Assembly (NCBI GenBank): GCA_039801505.1 | Contig: JBDRUV010000004.1 | Span: 29,880 to 93,879, forward strand | Length of the DNA stretch: 64,000 nucleotides | From: a candidate division WOR-3 bacterium | GTDB taxonomy: Bacteria; Hydrothermota; Tepidihabitantia; Tepidihabitantales; CAIPLT01 | Direction of reading: 5' to 3' | Part shown: positions 25,633 through 35,971 of the stretch, in pieces | Numbering within the stretch: the first letter of the stretch is position 1 | Layout of the letters: the number at the start of each line of letters is the position of its first letter | Made by a program: the position numbers and the translations under genes | The notes under the pieces: model-generated | The model's input: only the letters and a program-made list of their open reading frames with translations | What the model was told of the DNA's origin: nothing | The model's database searches: none

Positions 25633-25661
25633 ATTTTAAGAGATCTTTAAGATATAGTCAA
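25633..25661 (-). promoter_or_regulatory. Promoter of lspA-iscS
   Basis: -35 TTGACT at 25656-25661, 17-bp spacer, -10 TAAAAT at 25633-25638; predicted start ~25626, 16 nt before the lspA ATG. Confidence 0.55.
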
Positions 25662-25682
25662 TAATTATCGAACGATGTAGTT

Positions 25683-28600
25683 TTATTCTAAAATTAATTT
25701 AAACACACCAAGCAACTGTTTCTGATGATAATATTTCATAAAATACACACTGGGGCCAAGATCTTTAACTAAATCATGCCACTTAACATCACTAAACTTA
25801 GTGGGAATAGTTTTAACTTCTTGTCCTAAGGAATTATAAAGTTTTACTGTGAGTCCCTCGTAAGAGAAAGCTTGGTTTTGATAGAATGCCCAAGTTGATG
25901 TCGAAGGTACAACAATAATAGACTTTTTGTAGTCTCCTGCCTGACTTCTTGTATCAAAATTTGATTTTGAAGTTATATTTGAAGCTGTAGATTCCTTCCA
26001 ATCGGCTTTTTCTTTATTATGTGGCACATAACACCAAAACTCATTAGTATTATTTCCCTTCAGGAGATATAAGCGGCCGTTAAGAAAAGCCAACGCTGCC
26101 CCAGTAGATGGAACACTTTTAGCAAAGTTATCACTAGCCCGAGGTATTGTATCTGAGGCAACCCAACGATGCATCGAAGGTGAATAACACCAAAGTTCAT
26201 TACGTTTATTCCCTTTAATCGCAAAAAGTCGGTTATCGCCTTTAACCATCGCCGCGCCATCTTTCACTTTGGTTTTCTTGACCTTAATATAAGCCGGATG
26301 AACCTGCGGAATAGATTCCGAAGCTAAGTAGGTCCAATTATTAGCGGATGTATCATATTGATAAAAGTAATTATGTTTACCCCCGCCTTTTAAGGCATAA
26401 ATTATACCATTTAGTTCAGCCAGCGCGCTACCATCTTTAAAACTTTTATTGTCCGGTTCCATTGGAGCCGAACGAAGGACCCGCCATATCCTGGTTTGAG
26501 GTTCATAGCTAAAGAAATTGGGTTCACCAATCTTTTGACCACCAGCTAAGAGATAAATTTTGTTATTCAAATAAATTAAAGCGCTACCACCTTTTAAGCT
26601 TTGAGGTGGGACAAAGGTATCTAATTCCCAGGAGTTCTCTAAAATATTATAACGCCAAAGCTCTCGGGTTCCATTACCCTTTATCGCATATATCTTATTA
26701 TCACCGTCATAACACAACGCTGCGCCTTTACCAACCTTTTTCTTAGTAAGCTTTGTCGGATCCTGTGGACTACGAGCAAACCTTAGAGTTTCTAAACTTA
26801 TCCAGGAATCAGCACTTGGAAGATACTTGTAAAACTCGTGGGATTTATTGCCTCGTAAGGCATACAAGAAACTATCGGTGCTTACTAAAGCGCCCCCATC
26901 TTTAACAAATTTACCTTGGTTAGCCAAAAAGCTAGGGATATTTCTTTTTCGGACCCAACCAATGAACACATTAAAACTTCTGGGCTCGCAGAACTCTGAC
27001 CAGTTGCCAGCTAGATCCTGGGAGCGCACTTTCCAACGATATGTCCCAACATCTAGATATGCGTAATAGAAAGTATCGTTAACAATTGCACTATCAGCTG
27101 ATGGCGTAATAACAACATTATAAGCGACCGCATCAGGAACGCTATGCCAGATAAGTAATTGGGGATAACCTTCAATGGTTTCGCCATCCTGAGGTGCAAT
27201 TAATTCTGGAGGCACAGGGGGTGTTAGATCGATAATTAATTCCCAAGCCGGAGAAGGAGCTGACCAGTTGCCAGCAGAATCTTGAGTGGCAACCGCCCAA
27301 TAGTAGTGTGCCTCGCTTAGAGTGTCTGAGATAAGTGTATAGCAAGTGTCTGTTACGATCTGGGTAAAAATCAAAGTCTCGTTGCTGTCGTAAAGGAAAA
27401 ACTGATAACTAAACCCGTCAGGGACTTTATGCCAAATAAAGGTTGGATTGGTATTATTAGTTATAAAGCCTGGGGTGGGCCAACTTAGCGTTGGCGGCTG
27501 GGGTGCTTCGGTGTCCAAAATAAAATGCCAGATCTCTGAATAAGGATCAGGCGGTTCGGGCCGATTTACGCGCACCCGCCAGAAATACCGGCCATCCGCC
27601 AGCTCTAAATTTGGCTCCACAGTATAGGTGGTACAAGCAACCAATTCGTCGACAACGGGATTTTCAAAACTACTATCAACACCAACCTGGAGACGGTACT
27701 GGGTAGCACCTACTACACTGTGCCAGATAAACGTTGGGGTAGTATCATTGGTAAACTGCCCATTATTGGGCTGTATCAATGCTAAAGGTATCGGGACAAC
27801 TTCAAAAATTCGTTCTTGATAGTTATTCCAGAAAATAAGATCAGTTGGTAAATTACAATAAGTAAAGAACCGATACTGTCCTTCAGCTAATGGCATATAA
27901 TCTCGAAAAGTTATTGGAATTGAAGAATTGGCACTGACGTAAATATTAACGCTATCGGAATAAAGTAATTCTGGCGAGTGATAACTTATAGCAATCTCAT
28001 CTAAGAATATGGTATCCTCAGAGAAGCTTTTATTGACGAATGCTATATAAACATTTTGACCGCAATAGTCACTTAAACTTATATTTCGAACTAGATAAGT
28101 AGTATTATTTATTCCAAAGGCATCTAAAAGCACATTAAAACTAGTTAGCGCATTATTAGTAGTGGAAAGCCAAACTTCTAGTGAACATGGGGCAATATTC
28201 CCTTTTTTCTGATAATAAAATTTTAATGTATCATTAGAATTTATGGATATCAGCTTTGTCACTAGCCAATCATCATTTCGAATATCGCCTTCTCCAATAC
28301 TCATTGCACAACCGGGACCGATATGTGGTGCAGTATTAGTTATTTGCCAGGTTTTATTACCTAAATCATTATTATATACAACCCAATAAACCGGCGGGAA
28401 TGGTATTGAGTCAAATCCCTGATAAAATCCTTGGGCAAAAGTCCAGATATTTGCTATTAGCGGGACATTAAATCCGGTATTGGTGTTATTAGTAAGAACC
28501 ACTTGAGGCGAAAAACTAACGCGTTTATACTCGTAAAGATTTGGTCTATTAATGCCCGATACCATCACATCAGTTATCGGAACAACGGCAATTGAATCGA

Positions 28601-31600
28601 TATAGATATTATTACCGCCAGCACTATAGCCATGAAAACCCAAAAGCACGACCTGACCACTTTCGGCCGCAAGATCTACAGTGTGTAATTGCCAACTAGA
28701 AACCTGCGCATATCGTAAAAACTTTTCTTTGCGCTGCCAAGTACTGCCGTTGTCGGTAGAAACTTCAATCACTAAACTGTCCGGTGCGGTGTGAGTGTGA
28801 TTGTGATACATGTAAAATTTTAGCGTCGGGTTAGGCACCCCAACAAGGCTAATCGGTGGGCTGATAAGCCGAGCATGGGCACCTGCAGGCACCTGATAGG
28901 CATTATATTGGGCCTGGGCAACGCCATGATAGGGTAGTTGACTTGGATACTGACCGGAGGTTACTCGTGTCCAATTAGATCCACCACTCGTAATAACTTC
29001 TGTTTCCCACCCAAATGGTGGAAAAACTGTATCTTCAAAGGATTCTGAGAAAAATACCGGAAGCGGCGGTAGGGTTGTTTGAGTATTAGACGGACCAGGT
29101 CCGCTAATAATATTATTATCATTACGTGCGAACACATTAAAGGTATAAGGAGTGTTAGGATATAATCCTTTAACCCATAGGCCGTTTTCGCCGCCAAAAT
29201 TCAGACAAGTGGCATAGACCATTGTATCAACCAGCATGCCCGATGTATGAAGATATTTCACATTTCCAGAATGATCTGTGATTTTAACGCAGAATCGAGT
29301 ATTACTAGGGTTAGAACGGGGATCTAAGAATAACTTTATCTGACGATACCTAACACTATCGAGCCTAACCGCACCCGGGATTTGGGCTAAGGTTATTGTA
29401 TCAGTTTGCGCATAGCCTCGTAAACCATATTGATTATAGGACGCTACTCGAAGCCAATACCGGGTATTAGGGATAAGATTCCATACTAGATATGTCGTAA
29501 CATTGGCCGGAACGGAATCAATAATTACATAATTACCAGCTGGAGAAGTGGCAATTAAGATATAAAATCCAAGCTCGTCATTGGAATTATCGTCCCAGGC
29601 CAACTCTAAACCTAAGTCGAATAGGTTAGTAACTCGGAGATTACTAGGCGGGGACGGTAGGGGAACCGTAGTAAAATGCCAGATTGATGAGGATATAAGC
29701 GCCTTACTAGGCACAGTGTCATTATAAGCTTTTATTTGCCAGTAATAAGTTTTGGAGGCGTATAAGGTCTCAAATGGGCAGATAGTATCCGGATACCAAC
29801 TAGCAATAACCCTCTCAGGTGGGTTTACTGTGTCTAATAATATCTCATAGTATTCACTGGCAATCGATTGGTGCCAAATCAAATTACCATTGATAGGCAC
29901 AAAAGTTGCAGCACTATCAGGACTAATTAATGTGAATGGTTGCGGCGGATTGGGTAAATACTCATCAGCACCGATATCCGGATGGTAAGGATCGCGTGTC
30001 TCATTATCAATATCGGTGGTAAGTCCAAAGATTGCAGTAGCCTTCTTGTTCATGTAAGGTGAATTAGGATTTATATGAAGATCACTAATTGAAATATAAT
30101 TCGGATTTCTACTTATACTGTGCTGGTCACGTCCTGATTGGCTTTGCCAATCATCCAGACTCGCACACCGATAAGGAATCCAATAGCCGACATATTGGTT
30201 GTAGGTGCCGGTAACATATAAGTCATTATAGTCCGATTCTAATGTGCCATAAATATTGGCACAGTATATTGCGTAATGTTCACCAGCCCCACTGATCTGT
30301 TGGCGGTTATTAAAAATAATATTGTTTTTAAAGTTCATTTGACAAGGATAGTTCCGATAAAGACCATAGGAACACTTATTACTAGTAAGACCGGTACCAC
30401 CAATATAGATTGAGTTGTAATAGATATCGATACGACGGTTAAGATAAGTATCCTCGTGGATACCATATAGGGTGGCATCAGCATGGGTTACTGTGCCATC
30501 AAGAATAATGAAGTTATTAGCAATTAGGGTTGGCACCTCGGTAGAACCTTCCCAGAGATATATTCCTTTAATAGTGGCATTAGACTGCAGGGTATATAAA
30601 TCTCTAATTTTATTGCCGATAATTTTAGTGCCGATAACTGAATAGTCATAGCAGGTAATACCACAAAGATAATTGCTAACCTGAGGCACTTGGGTGTAAA
30701 TTTCGCATTCGGTAATTACAGTATAGCGGGTATTTTCTTTAAGATAAATTCCAGTATTTCTAAAGTCATAAACCTTACATTTTTTTATAACATTACTATC
30801 ATTGGGAATGTCGCCCCCGGCAAAATAAATCGCATAGTCTAGAGGGTAATTATAATATCTTGTGATTTCGCAATTATAAATTAAATTATTGTTGTTGCCG
30901 GTAGTGCTATCGCCAGCCAGAAACGCGACGGCACCAGTTGCCGTAGTACTGGAACTACCCTGAATTTTACAATTAGTAATTTTATTATACTTTGCGCCAC
31001 GCCGAAACCGGACAACTGCACCACTGCTATTGGTGTTAATAATATTAAGACTATCTAGCGTTACATTACTAATACCGACAAATTCAAATATCGCGCTGGC
31101 ATTATTCCCTTGAATTGTTGGATAAATTGCTGAAGCAGGTTTTATTACTAAACTCCAGATGCTTTCTCGATATGCTACCGGCAGCGAACATTTAAGAGGC
31201 AGTGCTTCGCTAAGATAATTAATATCCGTCAATTTAAAAGTCACATGGCCCGTAATTATCGAATTACGAAAATAGTTTAAGGCTTGCGTTAAATTAGGAA
31301 AGTCCCCACCCGGACCAACGGTCCTGGTGCCCTCAAGTCGCGTCTTAACCGATAAAGTTGTTGTAACTGTATCATCATAGGGGTATTGGTCGTTGGCTAA
31401 ACATGAGTAGGCCTTAAAATAGATTGCTCCAGCACTTTGACAATAATATTTGTTTCGAAATTGATAGATAACCGAGTCGCCCAGTCTTAGCTGTACATAA
31501 CAGGTCTCATAAACTATGCGGCCTGGAGCTTCATAGGCTAAGGGTATTATCTGTAGGGTATCGTATCCATAGTTCATCACAGTCAATGTAATCGCCACAG

Positions 31601-32954
31601 ATTCTTGTTCACACACCAGATTGGGCTCAAATGTAATCCGTCGAGCTACCAGGTCTCGATTATACAAGAGTCGCTGTTCGTATTCATAAACTCGACTGTT
31701 ACCAGTAATAACCAGTTCTTCAGTATAACCAGCTCGGTGTTTATTGATATCGCCAACAGCAACCCCAAAGGTTGTGCCACCAGTATTAGGCAATGCCCGA
31801 ATCCAATATATTACGCTATCTTGAGAAATGCGCTCGCGCCACATAACCATCGGCACGGCATAAAAACCGCTAGCAGTACCGGGCACTAAGATAATCTCAT
31901 TACCCGGACCTAAATCATACACATTGGCAATTTGCACCTCACTTTCTTGGCCCCAACCACTCTCATGGAAATACGCCTTAAAAATAATGTATGGATATAC
32001 AGAAACATTCGGGAATTTGTATAAATACCATATCCAAATATTACCATTATCCTGAGCAAAAAAGTTGTAGCCATTAGTTATAATAACTTCGTTGCCTAAA
32101 GAATCAGGGTCAAAATCGCCAACTACTACATCGTCGTATTTGAATCGCCCTTGAGCATCTGAAACAAGTAACGGTTGTACATGCCAGTTAGAGCCAGTAT
32201 GACGTATGATATATATTTGAGGAGTGTATGAAACCGCAATTATCTCGTTTCCCGGATATTGCGATATAACATTACCAATCGCAACGCCGCTGATTCTTTG
32301 ACTCTCGGCATAAATCGAATCTTTTAACCAGACTGCACCGCTTCTTCTAATGCGGTATATGGCATTACCACTAGCCACCACAATATCCGGCACGCCGTCA
32401 TTATCAGCATCGCCAATTGCGATATCGCGAATCGGACCTGAAAGTCGGGCAATACTCTCAGTCGTCCACGAGGTCCCATTCCAATATGCTCGGAACAGTC
32501 GACAAGGCACTGTATCCTCACCGTAAACCATATCGGTAATATCATCATTATCAACATCGCCAACTGCTGCTCCCCAAAAACCAACTGGTGAAGAGTCGAT
32601 ATATCGGCCATTATTGCCGTGCCTTTGCCAACCAGCCGTGGCAACCTTGAGAGGTGGGTTGGCCGTCGTATCATTAAAAAGCATCGCATAGTGGGGCGCA
32701 CCAGACATCACCGTAAAAATTCGTACCGTATCATCTAATGGCCCTTTAAAATTTTTGCCCGTAGCCACATCGCGAAAAACCCCAGTTGGTGTTGGAGGTG
32801 GGAAAATTCTTGTGGTATCAAATCGAATTGGGATTTCCGTATTATCCTCGTAAATCTGACACTTAATTACCTGAGGATGGCTAGTTAGTTCGATACTATT
32901 GATACCTAAAAGAACAATCGGAACTAATATGCCAATCAAACCTTTTTTAATCAT
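25683..32954 (-). CDS. Giant secreted multidomain protein with FG-GAP, beta-helix, FN3 and Kelch-like repeats
   Basis: 2423 residues. Signal peptide 1-25. FG-GAP/VCBS-like repeats at ~110-430 (GDVDNDDITDMVYGED, GDADNDGVPDIVVASGN). A CARDB-like Ig at ~440-540. A right-handed parallel beta-helix at ~545-990, from VGPGGDFPNLTQALNYF to PDIGADEYLPN. FN3 domains ~1000-1300. Two cleaved-adhesin/MAM-like domains at ~1300 and ~1500 (SESFEDTVFPPFGWE, NDDWLVTKLI). Further FN3/Ig-like repeats ~1720-1990 (PTFIWH repeated). Six Kelch-like repeats ~2010-2320 (IYAIKGN..LWRY pattern), and a sorting tail ~2350-2423 (VKLYNSLGQEVKT). Start ATG has AAAGGGG. The architecture fits an adhesin or surface-matrix protein exported by a T9SS-like route. 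The Kelch module is nearly identical in plan to that of the C25 peptidase at 58.8 kb. Confidence 0.8.
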   Translation of the reverse strand: MIKKGLIGILVPIVLLGINSIELTSHPQVIKCQIYEDNTEIPIRFDTTRIFPPPTPTGVFRDVATGKNFKGPLDDTVRIFTVMSGAPHYAMLFNDTTANPPLKVATAGWQRHGNNGRYIDSSPVGFWGAAVGDVDNDDITDMVYGEDTVPCRLFRAYWNGTSWTTESIARLSGPIRDIAIGDADNDGVPDIVVASGNAIYRIRRSGAVWLKDSIYAESQRISGVAIGNVISQYPGNEIIAVSYTPQIYIIRHTGSNWHVQPLLVSDAQGRFKYDDVVVGDFDPDSLGNEVIITNGYNFFAQDNGNIWIWYLYKFPNVSVYPYIIFKAYFHESGWGQESEVQIANVYDLGPGNEIILVPGTASGFYAVPMVMWRERISQDSVIYWIRALPNTGGTTFGVAVGDINKHRAGYTEELVITGNSRVYEYEQRLLYNRDLVARRITFEPNLVCEQESVAITLTVMNYGYDTLQIIPLAYEAPGRIVYETCYVQLRLGDSVIYQFRNKYYCQSAGAIYFKAYSCLANDQYPYDDTVTTTLSVKTRLEGTRTVGPGGDFPNLTQALNYFRNSIITGHVTFKLTDINYLSEALPLKCSLPVAYRESIWSLVIKPASAIYPTIQGNNASAIFEFVGISNVTLDSLNIINTNSSGAVVRFRRGAKYNKITNCKIQGSSSTTATGAVAFLAGDSTTGNNNNLIYNCEITRYYNYPLDYAIYFAGGDIPNDSNVIKKCKVYDFRNTGIYLKENTRYTVITECEIYTQVPQVSNYLCGITCYDYSVIGTKIIGNKIRDLYTLQSNATIKGIYLWEGSTEVPTLIANNFIILDGTVTHADATLYGIHEDTYLNRRIDIYYNSIYIGGTGLTSNKCSYGLYRNYPCQMNFKNNIIFNNRQQISGAGEHYAIYCANIYGTLESDYNDLYVTGTYNQYVGYWIPYRCASLDDWQSQSGRDQHSISRNPNYISISDLHINPNSPYMNKKATAIFGLTTDIDNETRDPYHPDIGADEYLPNPPQPFTLISPDSAATFVPINGNLIWHQSIASEYYEILLDTVNPPERVIASWYPDTICPFETLYASKTYYWQIKAYNDTVPSKALISSSIWHFTTVPLPSPPSNLRVTNLFDLGLELAWDDNSNDELGFYILIATSPAGNYVIIDSVPANVTTYLVWNLIPNTRYWLRVASYNQYGLRGYAQTDTITLAQIPGAVRLDSVRYRQIKLFLDPRSNPSNTRFCVKITDHSGNVKYLHTSGMLVDTMVYATCLNFGGENGLWVKGLYPNTPYTFNVFARNDNNIISGPGPSNTQTTLPPLPVFFSESFEDTVFPPFGWETEVITSGGSNWTRVTSGQYPSQLPYHGVAQAQYNAYQVPAGAHARLISPPISLVGVPNPTLKFYMYHNHTHTAPDSLVIEVSTDNGSTWQRKEKFLRYAQVSSWQLHTVDLAAESGQVVLLGFHGYSAGGNNIYIDSIAVVPITDVMVSGINRPNLYEYKRVSFSPQVVLTNNTNTGFNVPLIANIWTFAQGFYQGFDSIPFPPVYWVVYNNDLGNKTWQITNTAPHIGPGCAMSIGEGDIRNDDWLVTKLISINSNDTLKFYYQKKGNIAPCSLEVWLSTTNNALTSFNVLLDAFGINNTTYLVRNISLSDYCGQNVYIAFVNKSFSEDTIFLDEIAISYHSPELLYSDSVNIYVSANSSIPITFRDYMPLAEGQYRFFTYCNLPTDLIFWNNYQERIFEVVPIPLALIQPNNGQFTNDTTPTFIWHSVVGATQYRLQVGVDSSFENPVVDELVACTTYTVEPNLELADGRYFWRVRVNRPEPPDPYSEIWHFILDTEAPQPPTLSWPTPGFITNNTNPTFIWHKVPDGFSYQFFLYDSNETLIFTQIVTDTCYTLISDTLSEAHYYWAVATQDSAGNWSAPSPAWELIIDLTPPVPPELIAPQDGETIEGYPQLLIWHSVPDAVAYNVVITPSADSAIVNDTFYYAYLDVGTYRWKVRSQDLAGNWSEFCEPRSFNVFIGWVRKRNIPSFLANQGKFVKDGGALVSTDSFLYALRGNKSHEFYKYLPSADSWISLETLRFARSPQDPTKLTKKKVGKGAALCYDGDNKIYAIKGNGTRELWRYNILENSWELDTFVPPQSLKGGSALIYLNNKIYLLAGGQKIGEPNFFSYEPQTRIWRVLRSAPMEPDNKSFKDGSALAELNGIIYALKGGGKHNYFYQYDTSANNWTYLASESIPQVHPAYIKVKKTKVKDGAAMVKGDNRLFAIKGNKRNELWCYSPSMHRWVASDTIPRASDNFAKSVPSTGAALAFLNGRLYLLKGNNTNEFWCYVPHNKEKADWKESTASNITSKSNFDTRSQAGDYKKSIIVVPSTSTWAFYQNQAFSYEGLTVKLYNSLGQEVKTIPTKFSDVKWHDLVKDLGPSVYFMKYYHQKQLLGVFKLILE

Positions 32955-33027
32955 TAATAACCCCTTTCTACTGTTACCTTTGCCCCAATCCTATATCACA
33001 TTTATCTCACACAAACAACTTTCTATC

Positions 33028-33055
33028 ATTATAATACTATAGCGGTTTTTGTCAA
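33028..33055 (-). promoter_or_regulatory. Promoter of the giant secreted protein
   Basis: -35 TTGACA at 33050-33055, 16-bp spacer, -10 TATAAT at 33028-33033; both boxes are perfect consensus. The leader is about 65 nt with an AAAGGGG ribosome-binding site. Confidence 0.75.
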
Positions 33056-33194
33056 GACCAAAAGTTTCACTTTGCATTGCCGGGCGCATATTTAACAAGC
33101 TTAAAAAGGTTGCTTATAAATAACATTTAAGCCAACGGGATATTTAACACAATTATTTGATTCTCTTGATGTTAAATGATTTTCCATTACACTT

Positions 33195-33224
33195 GAGGGT
33201 ACGGTCCCCATACGGTCCGGGGGT
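33195..33224. repeat. GC-rich intergenic element, copy 4
   Basis: Direct repeat of ACGGTCC (twice, separated by CCAT) ending in GGGGGT. Its reverse complement reads CCCCCGGACCGTATGGGGAC, matching copies 1 and 2. Confidence 0.7.
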
Positions 33225-33418
33225 TAATGTTAATTACTGGGGAAATCCCAATATTTATCTGGACTTAGAATTTTATTGGCGGGTAATTTTTCTTAATAAT
33301 CGCACCGTTTCTATGGTTAAGGTTTGGATTATTAGATTTAAAGTTTAATGGGCCGATGATAAGAAATATACTGCCATTACGCTTTCAAGACATGTGGGCT
33401 AGAATTTCTTAATTAAAG

Positions 33419-35971
33419 TTATGGTTTAGAATTATTCTTCAGTTGGGCAAGGATTTTTTCCAGTTCTTCTTCGGTTTCTACCAAAACTTTTCGGGATTTA
33501 GAGCCGACATACGGACCAACAATGCCGGCCTGTTCTAATTGGTCAATAATCCTGCCGGCCCGAGCCCAGCCGATATCTAATCGTCTTTGCAGCATGGACA
33601 CCGAAGCTTCTCGATGTCGAAAGACAATCCGGGCTGCTTCGAAAAATAGCTCATCGATTGTTCGGTTATTTATCGTCTCTTCAGTCTTGGTGCGCAAGGC
33701 CAGTTCGGTTTCCTCGGGTAATGGTTTATGATATTCTTCAGCCCAGAGTTTTTCAGCAACATCTTCGGAGATGATCGAATAAAATAATTCTTGCTTGCGC
33801 TTAAGGCCGGCTTTTTCCCGGTCAATTAAAACATCGACTACTTGGGACTCGATTAACCGACAGGCCGTCTCATAAGGATTGGGCACCAAGCCGGTAAGTC
33901 GTTCTATAAGATAACGCCTGGTCCAGAGATCAACTATTCGTTTCGTGGCTTCTCGAGAAACATAGGCACAATGCAAGCGGATTGGTTCACCCTTACCCGG
34001 GGGCAGAAAGAGCATATCACCGCGACCCAAAAGGGCCTCGGCGCCGTTCATATCTAAAATGGTACGGGAGTCGGTTTTAGAGGCAACTTGAAAGGCAATG
34101 CGGCAAGGAAAGTTGGCCTTAATTAACCCAGTAATAACATCAACCGATGGTCGCTGGGTCGCTAGCACCAGATGAATACCAACAGCGCGAGACATTTGGG
34201 CAAGCCGGATAATCTTTTCTTCGATATGTTGTTCGGCCCGGATCATCAAATCAGCCAGCTCATCGATGATAACCACAATATAAGGTTTTTTAGCTAACCC
34301 TTCCCGTTGGGCCAACTCGTTATACCCCTCAATGTCGCGAACCCCAAGATTGGCAAAAATCCCGTAGCGAGTCTCCATAATACTGATTATCCGATCTAGC
34401 TCTTTAGTGGCATATCGGGGATCAGTAGTAGTTGTAGATAATAGATGGGGTATAGTATTATAAATTGGCAATTCTAGTTGTTTAGGATCAATTGTTAAGA
34501 ATCGCACCTCATTTTGGGTTGCCCGATAAATAATTGAGGCAATCATAGTATTAATACAGACACTTTTCCCGGAGCCGGTGGTGCCCGCAATCAAGACATG
34601 AGGCATTTCCCGCAGATCAGCGGTATATGGTTCACCAGTAATGGTCTCGCCTAAGGCAAAAGTCAGGGGCGATTTAGCATTGGCATATTCTGGGCTCTTA
34701 ATAATATTTTTTAGATACACAAGCCGGCGCGTTTTATTGGGAATTTCAATTCCTACCGCAGCTTTACCAGGAATTGGGGCTAAAATTCGTATGCGCTCGG
34801 CTTTAAGTGATAATGCCAGATCATCGGCTAGACTTTCAATCCGCTGAATCTTTATACCCGGGGCCGGGGCAAATTCAAATCGAGTAATCATGGGACCGGA
34901 TAAAATTTCAGTAACTTCACCTTCGATGCCAAATTCGCTAAGTTTCTCCAGTAATAGTTTGGCGCCTTCTTTTAACTCGCGCTCGTCAGTAAATATTCTT
35001 TCGGCTGGTGGTTCATCTAGGACCGAAAGAAATTCTTCCCGAAAAGTTGCTTCATCAAACTGAACTGTGGTTCGTGACGGTTTGGAACTCGAGGGCTGTT
35101 TTACTTCTTCGGGCACGGCTTGAGGAGTGATAACAACTTCTTTATTTTCTTTTTGAACAACTGGTATCTCACGATAATTTTCAGCTGGAACTTTCTGGTA
35201 TTTCGGTCTTTTCTTGCGAGTAAGGCGCTTTTTAATAAAAGTTATAGTCCGTATAAATAATTTTTTCAAATATTCTGGAATATTAGTAAATACAATGGCA
35301 ATAATTGCCCAAAAAGTGATCAATAATACTAAAGTGCCCCAGCCGCCAATTAAGTGTGTTAGAAATTTGATAATTATTCTAAACAACTCTCCATAAACTA
35401 AAAAAGATAAATTGGCCGTGGAAACAATTAAATTGGGAAGAAAATATCCACAAGTAAGATTGATCAGTAAAATGAACAAAAAACTATAGATACTATATCG
35501 TAAATAGTTTTTCTTTTCTTTATGACGCAGATATGGAACTAATCCGTATAGAATGAAAATCGGCCAAAATAATGCACCCAGCCCTCCTAAATAGCGGTAT
35601 AGAAAATGCGCAATTACTGTGCCCCAAAAACCACCGAAATTGGTCGTTTCTTTAAAATCAGAGACCGAAAGCAGAGAAATTATTAAGTATATGCCAACCG
35701 CCCATAATAAAATTGCCACAAAATTTTCTTTGACATATTTTGCCCGCAAAATTCTGAATGCTATGGCCACTAAGATAAGTATTAGAAGATAGCCGCCATG
35801 ATTAATTGCATAAATCAGCCACCAGATAAAATAACTATCGAGTAGACCTAAGGCTTTTTTATTGAATAGGTGATAGGATAAAAAACTACCTAAAAGCAAA
35901 AAGACAATTGCAAATAGAATAACAGCTGTAATTCTTGACTTATAAGTTTTGCTGTTTCGATAGTTTCTCAT
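33419..35971 (-). CDS. ftsK: DNA translocase FtsK/SpoIIIE
   Basis: 850 residues. The N-terminal ~240 residues contain four or five transmembrane helices, followed by a charged/Pro linker. The motor domain has AGTTGSGKSVCINTMI (Walker A), VIIDELADLMI (Walker B) and the Arg-finger-like LATQRPSVDVITGLIKANFPCRIAFQV. The C-terminal gamma winged-helix domain (ASVSMLQRRLDIGWARAGRIIDQLE) reads KOPS-like DNA signals. It segregates the chromosome terminus at division. Last gene of the DUF3467-cca-M50-ftsK operon with an ATGA overlap to the M50 gene. The TM part is short, typical for FtsK outside Proteobacteria. Confidence 0.94.
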   Translation of the reverse strand: MRNYRNSKTYKSRITAVILFAIVFLLLGSFLSYHLFNKKALGLLDSYFIWWLIYAINHGGYLLILILVAIAFRILRAKYVKENFVAILLWAVGIYLIISLLSVSDFKETTNFGGFWGTVIAHFLYRYLGGLGALFWPIFILYGLVPYLRHKEKKNYLRYSIYSFLFILLINLTCGYFLPNLIVSTANLSFLVYGELFRIIIKFLTHLIGGWGTLVLLITFWAIIAIVFTNIPEYLKKLFIRTITFIKKRLTRKKRPKYQKVPAENYREIPVVQKENKEVVITPQAVPEEVKQPSSSKPSRTTVQFDEATFREEFLSVLDEPPAERIFTDERELKEGAKLLLEKLSEFGIEGEVTEILSGPMITRFEFAPAPGIKIQRIESLADDLALSLKAERIRILAPIPGKAAVGIEIPNKTRRLVYLKNIIKSPEYANAKSPLTFALGETITGEPYTADLREMPHVLIAGTTGSGKSVCINTMIASIIYRATQNEVRFLTIDPKQLELPIYNTIPHLLSTTTTDPRYATKELDRIISIMETRYGIFANLGVRDIEGYNELAQREGLAKKPYIVVIIDELADLMIRAEQHIEEKIIRLAQMSRAVGIHLVLATQRPSVDVITGLIKANFPCRIAFQVASKTDSRTILDMNGAEALLGRGDMLFLPPGKGEPIRLHCAYVSREATKRIVDLWTRRYLIERLTGLVPNPYETACRLIESQVVDVLIDREKAGLKRKQELFYSIISEDVAEKLWAEEYHKPLPEETELALRTKTEETINNRTIDELFFEAARIVFRHREASVSMLQRRLDIGWARAGRIIDQLEQAGIVGPYVGSKSRKVLVETEEELEKILAQLKNNSKP

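Larger units (their letters stand above)
32955..33418. other. Intergenic region between ftsK and the giant secreted protein
   Basis: 464 bp. It contains the promoter of the giant gene at 33028-33055 and a GC-rich repeat near 33195. A 63-codon plus-strand frame (33157-33348) crosses the repeat and looks spurious. I see no RNA gene. Confidence 0.6.

Noticed and set aside
25683..32954. Repetitive Kelch and FN3 segments looking like DNA repeats or CRISPR
   Set aside because: The periodicity is at protein level (about 45-50 residues) with diverged DNA; no short identical repeats with unique spacers were seen anywhere in the window.
33157..33348. 63-codon plus-strand frame
   Set aside because: It crosses the GC-rich repeat element, has no ribosome site or promoter, and its translation has no recognisable pattern.
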